DNA from: Viridothelium virens
Lineage: Eukaryota > Ascomycota > Dothideomycetes > Trypetheliales > Trypetheliaceae
DNA: 64,000 bases
Assembly (NCBI GenBank): GCA_010094025.1
Contig: ML991807.1
Location: 62,001 to 126,000, forward strand
Direction: 5' to 3'
In this document: positions 45,801 to 57,823 of the stretch, one piece after another
Layout: each line of letters starts with the position of its first letter
Numbering within the stretch: position 1 is the stretch's first letter
Notes under the pieces: generated by a model
What the model was told of the DNA's origin: nothing
Database searches by the model: none
What the model saw: only the letters and a program-made list of their open reading frames with translations
Translations under genes and position numbers: made by a program

Positions 45801-48420
45801 CGCCTCCTGCCCTGCTAAATATGTGAGTACATCATCCGGCCCCAATCCAACTGCAAGCATGCCGCCATTTCTTTTATTATTACCCACAGTTAGTCCTCGA
45901 AAGTAGGCTAGCACTATGGCTTCTGCAGATGTTATGCGGCCGGCCGAATAGGCTGCAGCGATTTCCCCGGAGGAATGGCCGACGACAGCTTCGGGCTTTA
46001 TCATCCACGAGGAAAGAAGATCAACAAGCGCTACCTGTAAAGCTGTACATACTGTCTGAGAAATCTGCGGCTTGTTTATTTGTGATGCAAGTTCTGGTTT
46101 GTGTAATACATCCTCGATACGCCATGACGGCTTCTTAGATAATGTAGTTAGTACTTTGTCCTGATATCGTATCGACTCTCCAAACGTAGCGTATTCGTCC
46201 ATAAGCTCAGCACCCATTCCATGCCATTGAGCGCCTTGGCCAGTGAAAATAAACCCGATTCGCTTCATAGCTACACTAGGAGATTTCTGGTGGGCGACAT
46301 GTTCCCAAATGAGCGCCTCGGATATCCTGTTCGAGGGTACAACGGCGAAGGCTCGTTGTGCGAATTGTGACCTCCGGTCAGAGAGTGTGTAAGCTAGAGC
46401 CGTAGCTTGATACTGATGCGAAACTCTTGAGATTGCATTGAAGTGGTCCTTTAGAGAATGCTCGTTATGAGCCGAGAATATCAACAAAACCAGGCGACGC
46501 GTTTGATCGACTACTGACCCATTTCGATTGCACGAATCTCGTTGAGCGCCGTTCGCAGCATCAGTTTGGCAGGTCAAAGAAGTATGAGAGTGCTTATTCC
46601 GTAGGTTTCCAAGAGACGGTAGTTGGCTCGTTGAGCTTCCCTTCACGGGAGTAGGATGGGGAAAATGGCCACCAGGGGAATGAAGTCTTTTATGGTTCTC
46701 GTAAATGCGATAACCTGGGAGGATATTATGCACATGGTCTAAGATAAGCTGTTTTGAAAAGGTTGCCGTCAATATCAGCACTGATTTGCTTCTTGAAGGT
46801 TTTCTCACATGAGCATTTGCACCGCCGTACCCAAAGGAATTGACACTGACACGACGCATAGTCTGTGGAGGCCAGGAGGTCAAGTCAGTGACGACTTTGG
46901 TACGAGATTCTTTGAAATTGACTGTAGAAGATCAGTCTCTGGACTCATGCTAATTCCCAAAGGAATACGGAACGCACTGGCTGGGTTCAGATTAATTATC
47001 CCCCTGGTCGGCGGAATTTCACCATGCTCTAGTGCTAGAACAGCTTTCATGATACTGGCAATCGCGCTAGCAGATTCGCTATGTCCAAGGTTCGGTTTTA
47101 TCTGCACACTCTATAGTAAGCTAAGACCAACCCAGTCTCTGCAAATTGCCACTGGGAATCATCCGACGTACCGATCCAATATAGAGGTAGTCGCGTTGTT
47201 TGTGTTCCGCGAAGACTTTCCCTATAGCAGAGACTTCAGTTGGATCTCCTACTGCAGTTCCTGTGCCATGACACTCGAAATAGCCAGTGTCAGCTGGGTT
47301 CAGGTATCCGGCATTTCTGTAGGCATCTCTGATAACAGCTTCTTGTCCAGTAGCACTAGGATGAGAAATTCCGTCCGATCGACCATTACTGTACTACATT
47401 AGCACAGTGAAACCTGGCCAAAGAGACATACCTACGTATTGATGGCAATGCCTCGAATCACAGCTCTGATAGGATACTCGCCTTCCACAGCATCGCTCAA
47501 TCGCAATATGTACAGTGCCCCGAAGCCGTCGGCTCGGGCGTAGCCATCGGCAGCTGCATCGAATGTGTGGCAGGTAGATGTTGGTGAGATAGCGCCCAGC
47601 TTTGTTGTAAAGATTTGCGCCACTGGGTCTGTGATTAAATTGCTTCCAGCAACAATTGCACTATCGCAATCCCCACTTCGAAGGCCAGTAACAGCAAGTT
47701 GCAAAGCATACATGGATGAGGAACACGCGGTGTCAATAGTCAGACTTTGATAGAGTTAGCGAGGCTTCTACGGTAAGGATCTGCTGATTCCTCTCTACTT
47801 TACCTGGGTCCTCTCAAGTCAAAAACATAATTAATTCTATTACTTAGTATAGCCACCCCACCACCGGTTGTCGCATAAGGCAAAGGGTAATCAGCGTCAC
47901 GTAATTGCATGTTCTGGTGATCAGCGTTGAAGTTTCCGACGTAAACCCCAGTTCGCGATCCCGCAAACTTTTGCCAAGGTTCGCCAGCATTTTCGAAAGC
48001 TTCATAGGTAACTTCCAGTAGCTTGCGCTGCGCAGGGTCTAAGCTGCGGGTCTCAATAGGACTAATACCGAATAAGCTATGATCAAACAAGGTTGGATCA
48101 TCGTCTAGGAAAAATCCTCCTCGTGTATAAAAGCTCCCGGGACGGTGCTGTTCGGGATGATAAAATCCATCTAAGTTGATTCTCTTATTGGAGAATTCGC
48201 GGTATCCAGAGCGCTGCGTCCTCAACATCTCCCATAGGTCGGATTCAGTCGACACACCACCAGGCCAGCGGCAGCCTTTCTAAATTAATGATCAAGGTAG
48301 TGCAAGGAGGAATGCATTTCACTTACCCATTCCCACAATGGCGATGGGCTCAGAGCATGATGAGCGCAGCAGGTGGCGATCGGTCACCGACGGCCTTTCT
48401 GCTTCAGCCTGAAAACTCAT
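39826..48420 (-). CDS. Highly reducing polyketide synthase (KS-AT-DH-MT-ER-KR-ACP)
   Basis: Thirteen exons, all in phase, give about 2,628 aa: 48420-48327, 48275-47804, 47744-47436, 47388-47172, 47101-46969, 46921-46809, 46748-44973, 44914-44596, 44542-42192, 42129-41435, 41340-41172, 41120-40806 and 40749-39826. KS has Cys196 (DTACSSS), His332 (ECHGTGT) and His371 (NLGHSE). AT has GHSSGE (Ser about 702). DH has WLKDH (His1037). The C-methyltransferase has ILEIGAGTGG (about 1497). ER has SATGGLGLAAM (about 2025). KR has GCLGGLGQ and SAYSAAN. ACP has GIDSMIG (Ser about 2583). There is no thioesterase, as usual for this class. All catalytic motifs look intact, so it should make a reduced, methyl-branched polyketide. 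The acceptor of exon 8 was chosen to restore the normal DH spacing. Confidence 0.93.
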
Positions 48421-48794
48421 CGTGGTGAAGACGGATCCTCAATGCGAGCTTGATCAGGGTTCGCATGGAAACATGAGGACATTCTGGAGAGTCTACATAG
48501 ATCCATTCGTGATTGCTCGGAGTTTTTGGAGCTACCCCTTAACTGCTTTTGGCAGAGCTGACATGGTTCTGCGGCAGAATCCGCTGGCCGAACAACGTCG
48601 GTCATAGCCCGATTGCCACAGGGAATAACTTCTTATTTGAGAAATCAGGACAGCTGACTGAAAAAGCAACTGAGCGGTCATGGTGACAAAGCTTAATTTC
48701 TTGTGGCCATGCCGCATGCTTTCGGCAAGAGAATTGATGCGCTGCTAGGCTATACATACTAATATCACTACTGATTCAATGTAGAGCAGAGGTT
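48421..48794. promoter_or_regulatory. PKS promoter region
   Basis: 374 bp between the PKS start (-) and the 3' end of the O-methyltransferase gene (-). The PKS promoter must lie here and may extend into the neighbour's 3' part. No binding site is assigned. Confidence 0.5.
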
Positions 48795-50404
48795 TTATTC
48801 GACAACTACCTCTCTTGTACCCCTAGATGAACCTCTAAGAGCCCCATAGCCCCAGTGCTGTCTACTTTGACCAGCTATTTACTGTGGTAAGCATAGAGTA
48901 CAGGTGGTATTTGAAGTTAGTGCTCACTCACTCGAAATCTTGGATCAGCCTCTTTCATGAGCATCTCGAACTCTTCCCTACTCCTCTGTTTTGCGCCTAG
49001 CACGACCCACATTCCTATATCCAACTGCCTCAGCTGGTACTCCTCGAAGCATGTCTTTTCCCCGGGTCCAGGAATTATTGTGTCGTTTATAAGAAGCGGT
49101 GTTCCTTTGGGGCATTGCTCTAGTGCGGGAATGAACGCACGAAAGAGCCGAATGCAATCAACATCAGTCCAATTGTGCATGATTTGACGCATAAAAAACG
49201 CGCTTGCATTGTAGATGGGTTGTGGTTGAAAAAAATCATGCTGCATGAAACGAACCCGATTCTGTAAGTCACCAGCCCACAGTTTGGTACCCTGATCGAG
49301 CATGAGTGTGGAGACATCTTGTATAATGAAGTCGAGATGGGGAAACGCCTGGAAAGTTTTAGCTCCAGCCTACTTTCTCAAGTACATAGTACAACTGAGA
49401 TAGATGACTACTGGTTTATTCTACAGTAGTTACTCACGCGAGCTAAGGATATTGAGATATGTCCACTACCTCCACCCACGTCGACAATGCTTCCTTTTGG
49501 CAAGGAACCCCAGTCGAATTCATCTCGAAGTTCTTTGACTTGACGGTCAACTAAAGGACCAGTCAATGGCTTCTACTGACCAAACTCGGTGGGTATGCTG
49601 TGGAGTCACGTACGTTGAGTGATACCAGCCATCGCACTTGCGAATCTGGCTGCCTTGTCTCGGTTCTTTTCATAGAATTGGTACAATGACATGCCGTGGC
49701 GAGTGCTGAAGGGCGAGTTAACCGCATTACTCTCCCATGGGGCGTTGCGCACGCATGTTGAAGTCTGCGAGGCAGCGTTGAACATTTCATCCGCTCTAGA
49801 ACATGAAAATTGGCATCAAGATCAGACAATATGTACAAAAGAACTGATGGAGACGGTAGAGTATTAGAGAAAGAACTCACTGCATCAAGAACGCGTCTCT
49901 CAATCTATGGTCGCGAGCAACCATGGCGCTCGCCGCCGTATGTTCGAACATGCCTCTGCAGTCTTTGCCTTCCAGCTCCTTGAACACTCTGTGGGTGCCT
50001 AGGAATCTGAGAACCCGGGAAACCCGATCCACGTCCATCCCAACCTTGGCGGCAACATCTTCTACTCGCACAGCTCCTTCCAGGGGCACAGCGCCGAAAA
50101 AGTTGAGTTCCAAGGCTACTTGATAAGCAGCAAGATCATAGTGCGTACAGAACAAAGTACGGAATGTATTCTTGGGACCATTGACCAGCCGCAGAAGATC
50201 CGTGGCAGTTGTGTTGAGCTGGGAACGAAGCGACTCATACTTCAGGTCGAGAGGTGGTCCTGATGAAGTGGGTTGGAAACTTGGGCAAGGATGAGAGAGA
50301 TCCGAGAGGTGAGCGATCAATGATTGTGTGAGCGTGAGCACTGACTTGGCCAGAGCAAGCAAATCCGTGCTATTAGATTCCGTGGTGGACTTTGGATGCG
50401 TCAT
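48795..50404 (-). CDS. SAM-dependent O-methyltransferase
   Basis: Five exons, 50404-49881, 49795-49614, 49550-49438, 49348-48932 and 48857-48795, give 432 aa, normal for fungal cluster OMTs. An N-terminal dimerisation/winged-helix part (VEDVAAKVGMDVDRVSRVLR) precedes the SAM-binding loop VDVGGGSGHISISLA (about 259-273). The catalytic His is in FFMRQIMHNWTDVD (His331). The last, 21-codon exon (ending REVVVE) is inferred: it gives a normal C-terminus, but without splicing the protein would end three codons after RFR. It lies directly upstream of the PKS on the same strand and probably methylates a hydroxyl of the polyketide, for example a pyrone enol. Confidence 0.88.
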
Positions 50405-51754
50405 CGTTAGAGACTCTCGGTTTGAGGGCCGATATTACCTCCAAGAAACGCTACAGAGAGAGAATGTACATTGCAGCAAAGTGGAGAAAGGGCACAATCA
50501 AAGAGAAACTGTAGAAACTCGGATGCTGAAATATACACTCTACCACTCCGAAATTTCAGCCTTGCGTAAGGCCAGAACAGAAATCTGTCGAAGGTCTTCC
50601 GCATTTGAGCAAAAAGGATTACGTAACTCACTCTCTGTCCAATTAGGATCCATAGATGTGCAAGTTTCCATGGACTCGTCGACCTTGTCGTGGCTTGAAG
50701 ACATTTCGAATCGCGAAGTCCCCAGCTCCGAATCCGATTAGTTGGCACTTTACGTTAGACCGAATAATGTAGGCGCGCCGGCAGTTTACGGACATGAAGT
50801 CGGCCGTATAATCGTCGAACAATCTGAACTAATGGGTCTACCTTAAGCATCAGCCCACATGGTAAGGCACAGAATCTTAGTACGCAGGTTCCCATCGCTG
50901 GCAGGGGTGTAAGTCAGTTGTCAGCCTTTCGTCCATACGATAAGCGGCGCGTTGTGCCCCGTGCACCGCATCCAATTGGGAGCCGAGGGTTGAGCCGGCG
51001 CGGCGAAAACACCGAAAAGATGAAATCAGAGCTTGGACGCTTGGATAACCTCTTGGCTTGCTTTCAGCAACGGCGGATTGTGACCGTTGGTTGTCAGATC
51101 AGCTCTTGCTCTTTGGCTCTATCAGACGACACCACGAGAGGCTGACTACATCACCGCGACTCCGTCACGTTTAAAATCACGACGCGGTCGACCCATTGAC
51201 CAGCGCGATATCATGCAGGCCAAAATGATACGAATTACGGAGTCAATCGCCAAGACTATGTCCACTTTGTCCAAATGTTCCTGTATCGCGCTTACAGACT
51301 CACTCTATATCTCTCTTCTTCATAGCCTTCTCGAAGCGGTTCTGGCCGGTTAGTTTTCGCTACAAAGGATGACCGTAAATAAGATAAGGTTGAACTGGCC
51401 GACGTTTGGTCTTGTGCGCCGCTCCACAAAAGTATTACACGAATCAACATAATGCTGTGGATACAGCCCACGTGTTCTGGTGATCACACGCTGGGTACTG
51501 CCCTTGTAAAGTTCCTATTGCGTTGAATATTAGTGCCGAGGGTAAATCTGGCAATAGCTTCATTATCCTGTGGTTCTACGGAGTACGTTGACACTCAATC
51601 TAGGTCTACCCGTTTTAGGTTACTCTAAGCGTATTCATAAATCGAGCGAATGCTTGGCACTCCATGACATATCGATCCCGTCCAGCAAGTAGAAATTAAA
51701 AATAATATAGGGCCATCTCAATTGCCATATCCGCCTATTCGACCTCTTTTTGCG
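50405..51754. other. Gap within the cluster
   Basis: 1.35 kb between the OMT start and the end of the rhodopsin-like gene. The OMT promoter is expected at its left. No gene recognised in the remaining part. Confidence 0.5.
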
Positions 51755-53110
51755 CTAAAGTGAGCCGGAGCTGTGGTCCACCTGATACCGCCTTGTCACA
51801 GTGATTTTGCCTCTATCAGCGATCATCGGCTCAGAATCCGCCGGCGCTTCATCGTTGATTCGTTCGTACGACTTCGCCGCCACGGGCGGGCGGTCGATCA
51901 GGGGTACTTCATGGTCAATTGATCGATTCGATATCTTCGACAGATGGTCGCCTGGCAGATAAGTACGTGTCGTACTCAAGGACGAGCCCGGTTGCTGCTT
52001 AGCCTTTGTGGCCCCGCCCGAGCCCGTCACACTTCGGCGTGTCCAGGCCATGATCCTGCCGTTGGACAGTTTAGAGAAAACGGGAGGCAACATGGGCAGA
52101 CACGCGCTGATGATTCCGAGCATGGGCTCAAGAGGACCGAGAATGGCGAAGTACCAGATAGTGTAAGTGAAATCGTTGTAATCGATCTCGAGAACGTATT
52201 TGAGTCGGACACCTGCAACTAAGCAGATACTGAGATATCTTAGCTGACTATTCCTTCTTCCTGCTATACTTGACTCAGCTCACCCCAAACCAACACTAAA
52301 AATACCAGCCGTAGAAATTTTCTTCCTAAGTGGCATGTTCAGATTCCACAATATTGGGAGCGGCATTCTGTCCGGAATTCTTAGTCATTGTCTTCTTGTA
52401 TTCTTGGGCGACATACGCAAAGATGACCAAATCAAGTGCGGTATTTATTACACCCGGAATGAGGTACGCCAGCTGCTCGTTACCACATTTGCCATCAATC
52501 TGCTTGTTCCAGTAAAATCGCAGCGGTCGACAGATCAAGAACTCTTCGAGAATGAAGGCAGTCATGCAGACAAGACACAGCGCCATCATTCCATACACTA
52601 AGAGGCGAAATTGTCGTTGCTGGCGACCAAAAATGACAAGGTAGAGATGTAATATGGAAACTTTGATCGCGCCAATGGCTAGGTTCCATATGATGTCTGC
52701 GACGAAGGCGAGTAGCCCTGCTGTTTCGAGCGTGGCCGTCCCTCCATGGTACAAGTATATATCTTGCGCGTGGAGGCCAACACCGCCTGCGACGACCACT
52801 AACACATCTCAATCAGTCACAAAGCCCTTTCGGAATGTCTCCAGAATAGTTCAAATACCTGCTACTTCAGACGCCACCTCTCCGACGATGAATATCTGCA
52901 GCTCAATCAGTCTCGATCATCCATCGTCTTTTTTAAGAAGCCTATGCTTACTGTTCCAGCGATGATGGCCCAGTCATTCAACTCGAGCGACTTGCTAGTA
53001 AGCCTGCGCGCCCAAATCCTGATCCCGACGGCAAGCAAATCCAGGATCAAGAAAACCGCAAGGATAATTATTAAAGTCCTGCCCCTGTAGTTATTCGCCG
53101 CGAGATTCAT
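51755..53110 (-). CDS. Rhodopsin-like seven-helix membrane protein (SAT4-type domain)
   Basis: Five exons, 53110-52952, 52895-52859, 52798-52417, 52367-52284 and 52229-51755, give 378 aa. The order of blocks is that of the fungal rhodopsin-like domain: LNDWAIIAGT, VVVAGGVGLHAQDI, LAIGAIKVSILHLYLVIFG, FLICRPLRFYWNKQIDGKC, and VINTALDLVIFA. Two introns then rebuild MPLPILWNLNMPLRKKIS, IFSVGLGICLVAGVRLKYV and YNDFTYTIWYFAILGPLEPM. The C-terminal 100 residues are polar and cytosolic. The lysine of true retinal rhodopsins is not expected in this family. Such proteins often sit in or near secondary-metabolite clusters; the role is unknown. A frame that ignores the fourth and fifth exons would end too early. 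Confidence 0.88.
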
Positions 53111-54441
53111 GACAATAGTGACTAATAGGAGTTTTGAGGAAAGGTAAAGCCCAAAGTCACAATGTTGAAAAGATATGCTATTGAAGTACCCGAGTCACAA
53201 TAGAGCAGATTGATCAAGAGACGAATGCTAAACTCATACTCGAATGATCAGGATGGTGGTAGAGGGGCACGGAGGGTGCAGGGGTACGGTAGAGGGCTGA
53301 ACGTTGGAAATAGTATCGAGATTACAATGTGTTGGAATCGAACCCTATGGGCACTGTGTGGGAGACCCGATTGGACTAAAGAGAGATCGTGTCTAGCGCA
53401 ACGACGTGGTGAGGCAGCCAGGCTTTGTTCATCCCTCCGCCTCTCGTGCTTTGCATGAGAACCCTGTCCTACGTCCTGACTCTATCGCTTCTCGGCCTTG
53501 ACCTGCCACAAATAATTAGGTCGAGGGTGGCACCTGGCTTGGCCAACGCGTCATTTTCCCAAATCTAAACCCTGCGTCTCTCTCTCAGCTGCACTGAAAC
53601 CTTATAAAGCATGCTAACGCTCGGCAGTAGCGGCGTTTCAGCTCCACCAACAATTACACTCAAATTTCAAAACTCCTTGCCCAGATAGGCAAAAGACCGG
53701 TGCGGCGTTAAATTTTCACGCACGGTGTATCAATGGGATGCAGGGCGTAGGGCATAAACTGCCCAGCTACCCTACGCCAATGCATCATGTACATGCATGT
53801 CCTCAGGCCTTTCTCTGGCCAAGTGCGAGAGCTGATCCGATGGTGCTCAATGTATGCAGGATGACATAAGCGGGCGGTTGTAGGGCTGCATGGTAGACCG
53901 AAGATTCTCGGGCCCGCCACCTACACGTTCTTAGAGTACAGAGATACGGTGAGCCGACCCTATGCTGCTACCGACCGGGACGTCCCAAGCTCTGTCATCA
54001 CAACGCCACTGTGGGCTGCCAATCCCGCAGGACCTCGCCATAAGTGGGAGCCTGGCGTTGCAAGGGATACAGAGTTCTCACTGTATTAGCACGCTACTGA
54101 TCTAGTGAGTGGGTAAGAAGCTTTGTATTGCTTTGCGTTGCTCGAAATTCAGGATAATATTGCAGGAGTAGGAAAGATAAATTGGACAATCTGTCCTCTG
54201 TTGGTTCTATTTCGCAGGGAAACCGCCACGAGCTGTATCACGGCTTGATTTAGTAGGACGCCAGGCCTCCAGAAGTGTCTTTACGTAGGACGACTAGAGT
54301 CTCATCCCACACCCGCCGTTGCATGGCTTGACCCTCCAGGGAACGTACGTAGTCGGCGGGTCTAAAATATAGTTTTAGCAGCGAATCACTTCAGGCAAAT
54401 TGCTCTGTAGGAACGAGAGCATGAAGCTAACTTTCAGAGAC
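53111..54441. other. Gap within the cluster
   Basis: 1.3 kb between the rhodopsin-like gene start and the end of the first SDR gene. No gene recognised; the left end should hold the rhodopsin-like gene's promoter. Confidence 0.5.
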
Positions 54442-55308
54442 TTACGGACTCGGTTTTTGCTCACTGATATACGCCCCGTGGGTGTCTTGAGGTTGAACCA
54501 CCGCTGCGTCCACGACTGCATGCCCGGCCTGCTCGGCGATCCTCGCGAAAAGTGTGCGGAAAATTCGAAAGACGATAGTGTTGTCCTCGCGGTGTAAATC
54601 ACTCCAGGTCAGTCCGGGATTGACGGTGTTGATAAGGATATCCACCGCTCTTGTGCGGGCCGCGAGCTCTCGGGTCCAGAAGACGTTAAATAGTTTGGTC
54701 GTATTATATCTCCATGGTATGCTGAATGTGTCTGGCTGATCCATGTACTCCAAAATCGAGTCTGCGTGCCGCTCGTCAAAAGGCGTCCAGAAATGGACTT
54801 CGGACGAGACAATCGTTAGGCGTGACGCGTTTCCATTCATATGAGCGGTTCTGGTGAGCACCGGGAGCAGTAGTAGCGACAGGAATGAGGTGCCGAGGTG
54901 GTTGACTTGTAGAGTAGATTCATGTCCTGTTGGCGATTTTGCGTAATGAATGGGCTTGTTACCAGCATTAAGGATTGTGATATCCAGCCGATCTAGGCTT
55001 TCTGCACGCTTGCAGAATGCGGACATGTTCTCAAAAGAATCGTAATCCAACGGCCAGATTTCTACGTTGATGCCGGAATGCAGTTTTGTGAGTTCAGACT
55101 TGGCATTTTCACCCTTTGGCATATCACGAACACCAAGGATAATGCGATTCACTTTATGTTGAGCCAGAATCTTGGAGGTTGCTAATCCTATCCCGACATT
55201 GGCACCAGTTATGAGGACAGTCTTTCCTGTCAGATCGACATCGGAGGATATAGGCCGTAAAGGAACGAAAGCTTGACGGTAAAGGAAGTCAAGTGAAAGG
55301 TCGAGCAT
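54442..55308 (-). CDS. Short-chain dehydrogenase/reductase 1
   Basis: Single exon, 288 aa from the ATG at 55308; an earlier in-frame ATG at 55422 would add 38 residues. I prefer 55308 because homologues begin with LDFLYRQ-like sequence. Classical SDR motifs are present: TGANVGIG (cofactor loop), NAG, VSSEVHFW (catalytic Ser) and YNTTK (Tyr and Lys). The protein ends at ISEQKPSP, where relatives usually go on for 25-30 residues. A GTAAGT donor overlaps the stop codon, so a small last exon may be missing. Oxidises or reduces an alcohol or ketone with NAD(P); within the cluster it probably tailors the polyketide, like Sol3 in the solanapyrone set. Confidence 0.85.
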   Translation of the reverse strand: MLDLSLDFLYRQAFVPLRPISSDVDLTGKTVLITGANVGIGLATSKILAQHKVNRIILGVRDMPKGENAKSELTKLHSGINVEIWPLDYDSFENMSAFCKRAESLDRLDITILNAGNKPIHYAKSPTGHESTLQVNHLGTSFLSLLLLPVLTRTAHMNGNASRLTIVSSEVHFWTPFDERHADSILEYMDQPDTFSIPWRYNTTKLFNVFWTRELAARTRAVDILINTVNPGLTWSDLHREDNTIVFRIFRTLFARIAEQAGHAVVDAAVVQPQDTHGAYISEQKPSP

Positions 55309-55802
55309 CGTCACCAAGCTTGCCGGAAAAGGTGGTGTCTCCCGAGACGATAAAGAATTGAATGACCTTGAACGGGGACGGTCGGTTGCTGTTGGAATAC
55401 CATGGATTGTGATAGAGACCATCAGTAGTCTAACCTGTCTAGATTACTTAAACGCATTATCCACTCCGCTAGACTCAACCCAGCGATCGATCTTAGAGAA
55501 AAGGCGCAACGTGCGCAGCAATCCTAGTACGCGCGTAGTCCGAGTTGCATCCACTAAGATACAAGGCTACTTAGATGCCCGTCTTGAGGTGGCAAATAGA
55601 ATATAAGGCAAGTCACACATGGTGACAACAGATTCCAGACGTTTGGTCAAGGTGGACTCAATTTCACTAACTGATGTCCTGGTAATATCCCAGATAATAT
55701 ACACCGGCAAAGCTATGATCGCATCTCAAAAAAATTTCTGCCTCTAATAAGAGATGATAAATGGTACAGATGAGAAAAGATAAAGTGAAGTCCATATCTG
55801 AA
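55309..55802. other. Gap upstream of SDR 1
   Basis: 494 bp between the SDR 1 start and the 3' end of the flavoenzyme gene. It should hold the SDR 1 promoter (or the first 38 codons if the upstream ATG is used). Nothing else seen. Confidence 0.45.
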
Positions 55803-57544
55803 TCACGCTATTACAGGTGCAAAAAATCGAAACCGGTTGTAAGGATCCCATTTCGCTTTTAATGCTTTGAGTCTCTCCAATCTCCAAGTATCATAGCCAT
55901 ACAACTCTTGCAACGATTCATCGCCATAGGCGTAATTAACGTAAGCGTACAGTTCAGACTGTCCACTGTCTGCATACATATTTCTACGGATAGTGGACCC
56001 AAAATCTACTGCGTTCTGGTCTAGAGAAACGTCGGAAAGATAGGAGATCACGGGAGAGCTAATGGTAGATTAGAACAATGGTCAGGCAAGAGCTAGCAGT
56101 CTAATAGAAGGAGAAGCTTACACGATAACTTTCGCGCTTCGGTTGGGTACCGCTGTAGACTCCATAGGAACAGCTTGCACTGCTTGGATCGAATAAGCCT
56201 CGAATAGGACGAGTGACGTATTGAATCCTGACTGCTCGGAAGTTGTCGCATTATATAGATCAAAGATTGATCGTTGGGAAGACACATTATACTGTTGAAT
56301 GGTCAAAGGGAACTTCAAGCGGTTATATCCATCTTGACAGATTTGTGAGCTGTCGTCATTGCCAGTGATTGCAGCTAATCCGGGATAGTTACCAGTGCCA
56401 TTAGTTATTGATAGAGGGGATAGGGACCGGTAAGGAGCGGCATATCGTTGACCTGTTGCCATTGGCCCATTGTATAGTACGCTAAATAGCAATACAGCCT
56501 AGGGGATATTTCAGTCAACGAATCATTCATGCAATTGTGTGATCTGGTAGGCTTACACTCTGGGAGTCAACCGTCGGTATACGAATGAATACAGCGTAAC
56601 TGAGAAGGGCCGGGTCCGTGTAATTTGCACTCATTTGGTTGGCTTCAGTGAAGACATCCTCGATCTGATCTGCACCAAAAATGAACGTCTCGTAGTACCA
56701 TGAATCAGCAGAGGCAACATCATAGACTCTTAAATCCAGCTGGGTGATGACTCCAAAGTTGTGTCCCGCGCCTCGGAGAGCCCACAACAGGTCAGAATGG
56801 CTTGTGGCTGACACTGTAGTCGCAGTTCCATTCGCTGTGACAAGACGGGCGCTGATAAGGTTGTCCGCGATGAGACCGTAACGGCCCTGTAGGAAGCCAT
56901 GTCCGCCTCCCAGAAGAGCTCCCACAAAACCAGAGCATACACCCGCCCCAGACACTATGAAGTGCATTAGACAAATCGATGCAATGTAAGTTTGATAATG
57001 TACCAGTCTGCTTCTGGAAATTCCAAAGAGCATTAGTCACCTCTCCATTAAGAGCGCCCCCTTGTATAGTTGCGGATTGACTCTCTTTATTAATCTGAAT
57101 GTTCTTCATCCCTCTCATGTTTATTTCTATTCCATTATGGAACTTGCCAAGCGACAGGATAGCGCCATGGCCGCCTGACTTGGCAAGAAATGGTATATTA
57201 TTTTGATTCGCATACTGAACCTTGGCAGTTGTTAATTCGCAGCGCAAGTAGATAATGGAGCTTTAGAGACCTACTGTAGCAATCACATCACCTTCTGTCA
57301 TCACATTTACCGCTGCCGAAAATGAGGGATCGGCATAGTCCTGCCATCGTTTCGTTGCATTGTCAAAACCGGTTGAATTCGGAAGGAAGATGCTTGCACC
57401 GGGAGAAAGCTTGGGGCCAAGAAGATCAATGATATCTGATCTCCGTTGGAGGTAAGTATTAAATTCCACGTTATACGAAACGAGTGAAATCGCAGCGTGG
57501 AAGAAAAAAGCAAAAGACAAGAGAATGACAGAAAACGATTGCAT
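55803..57544 (-). CDS. Secreted BBE-type FAD-linked oxidase
   Basis: Five exons, 57544-57275, 57220-57004, 56954-56557, 56498-56122 and 56058-55803, give 505 aa. A signal peptide (ILLSFAFFFHAAISLVSY) starts the protein. The FAD-binding PCMH domain shows FLAKSGGHG, with His108, and GAGVCSGFVGALLGGGHGF, with Cys169. These are the two residues that bind FAD covalently in the berberine-bridge family, and their spacing of 61 is normal. The end WDPYNRFRFFAP is the BBE C-terminal block. Enzymes of this kind oxidise alcohols or C-H bonds; one, Sol5 of the solanapyrone pathway, oxidises an alcohol and also promotes a Diels-Alder cyclisation. A similar role here is a hypothesis from gene context. Confidence 0.92.
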
Positions 57545-57823
57545 TTTTGCACATCCTGAAACAACTCAAAACCGGTTCAGGGAAAATGTTCAAATAACTT
57601 TCGCAGCAGCGTCCGTTTAGATCAAAAGCGGTTGCCTCGCCTGTTTGAGAGCTGATGCGAACTCACAGCTGAGCGGCTGTACACCAGGCAGCACAGCTCA
57701 TAACCGATAATGTTCGGAGTGTCTGCCTCAGCGTTCCACAATATCAGATGTTATTTAATGAACGGACGATCTACCTATTCACCCAGACTAACACAACCCC
57801 TTCCTTATTCGACCTGGATACTC
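57545..57823. promoter_or_regulatory. Divergent promoter, BBE oxidase / SDR 2
   Basis: 279 bp between the start codons of the oxidase (-) and SDR 2 (+). An aaccggtt palindrome lies near 57569 and several CGG triplets follow. CGG half-sites are what Zn2Cys6 regulators bind, so this is a likely target for the cluster regulator; that is inference. Confidence 0.5.

Noticed and set aside
46880-46970. Apparent frameshift in the PKS between KS and linker
   Set aside because: A 47-nt intron (46968-46922) joins the two frames and restores the normal sequence AFLNFKESRTKVVTDLT.
52326-52416. Direct read-through ending of the rhodopsin-like gene at 52326
   Set aside because: The read-through gives an unrelated tail; splicing at 52416/52368 restores the conserved PLPILW and PLRKK blocks and leads to the C-terminal exon.
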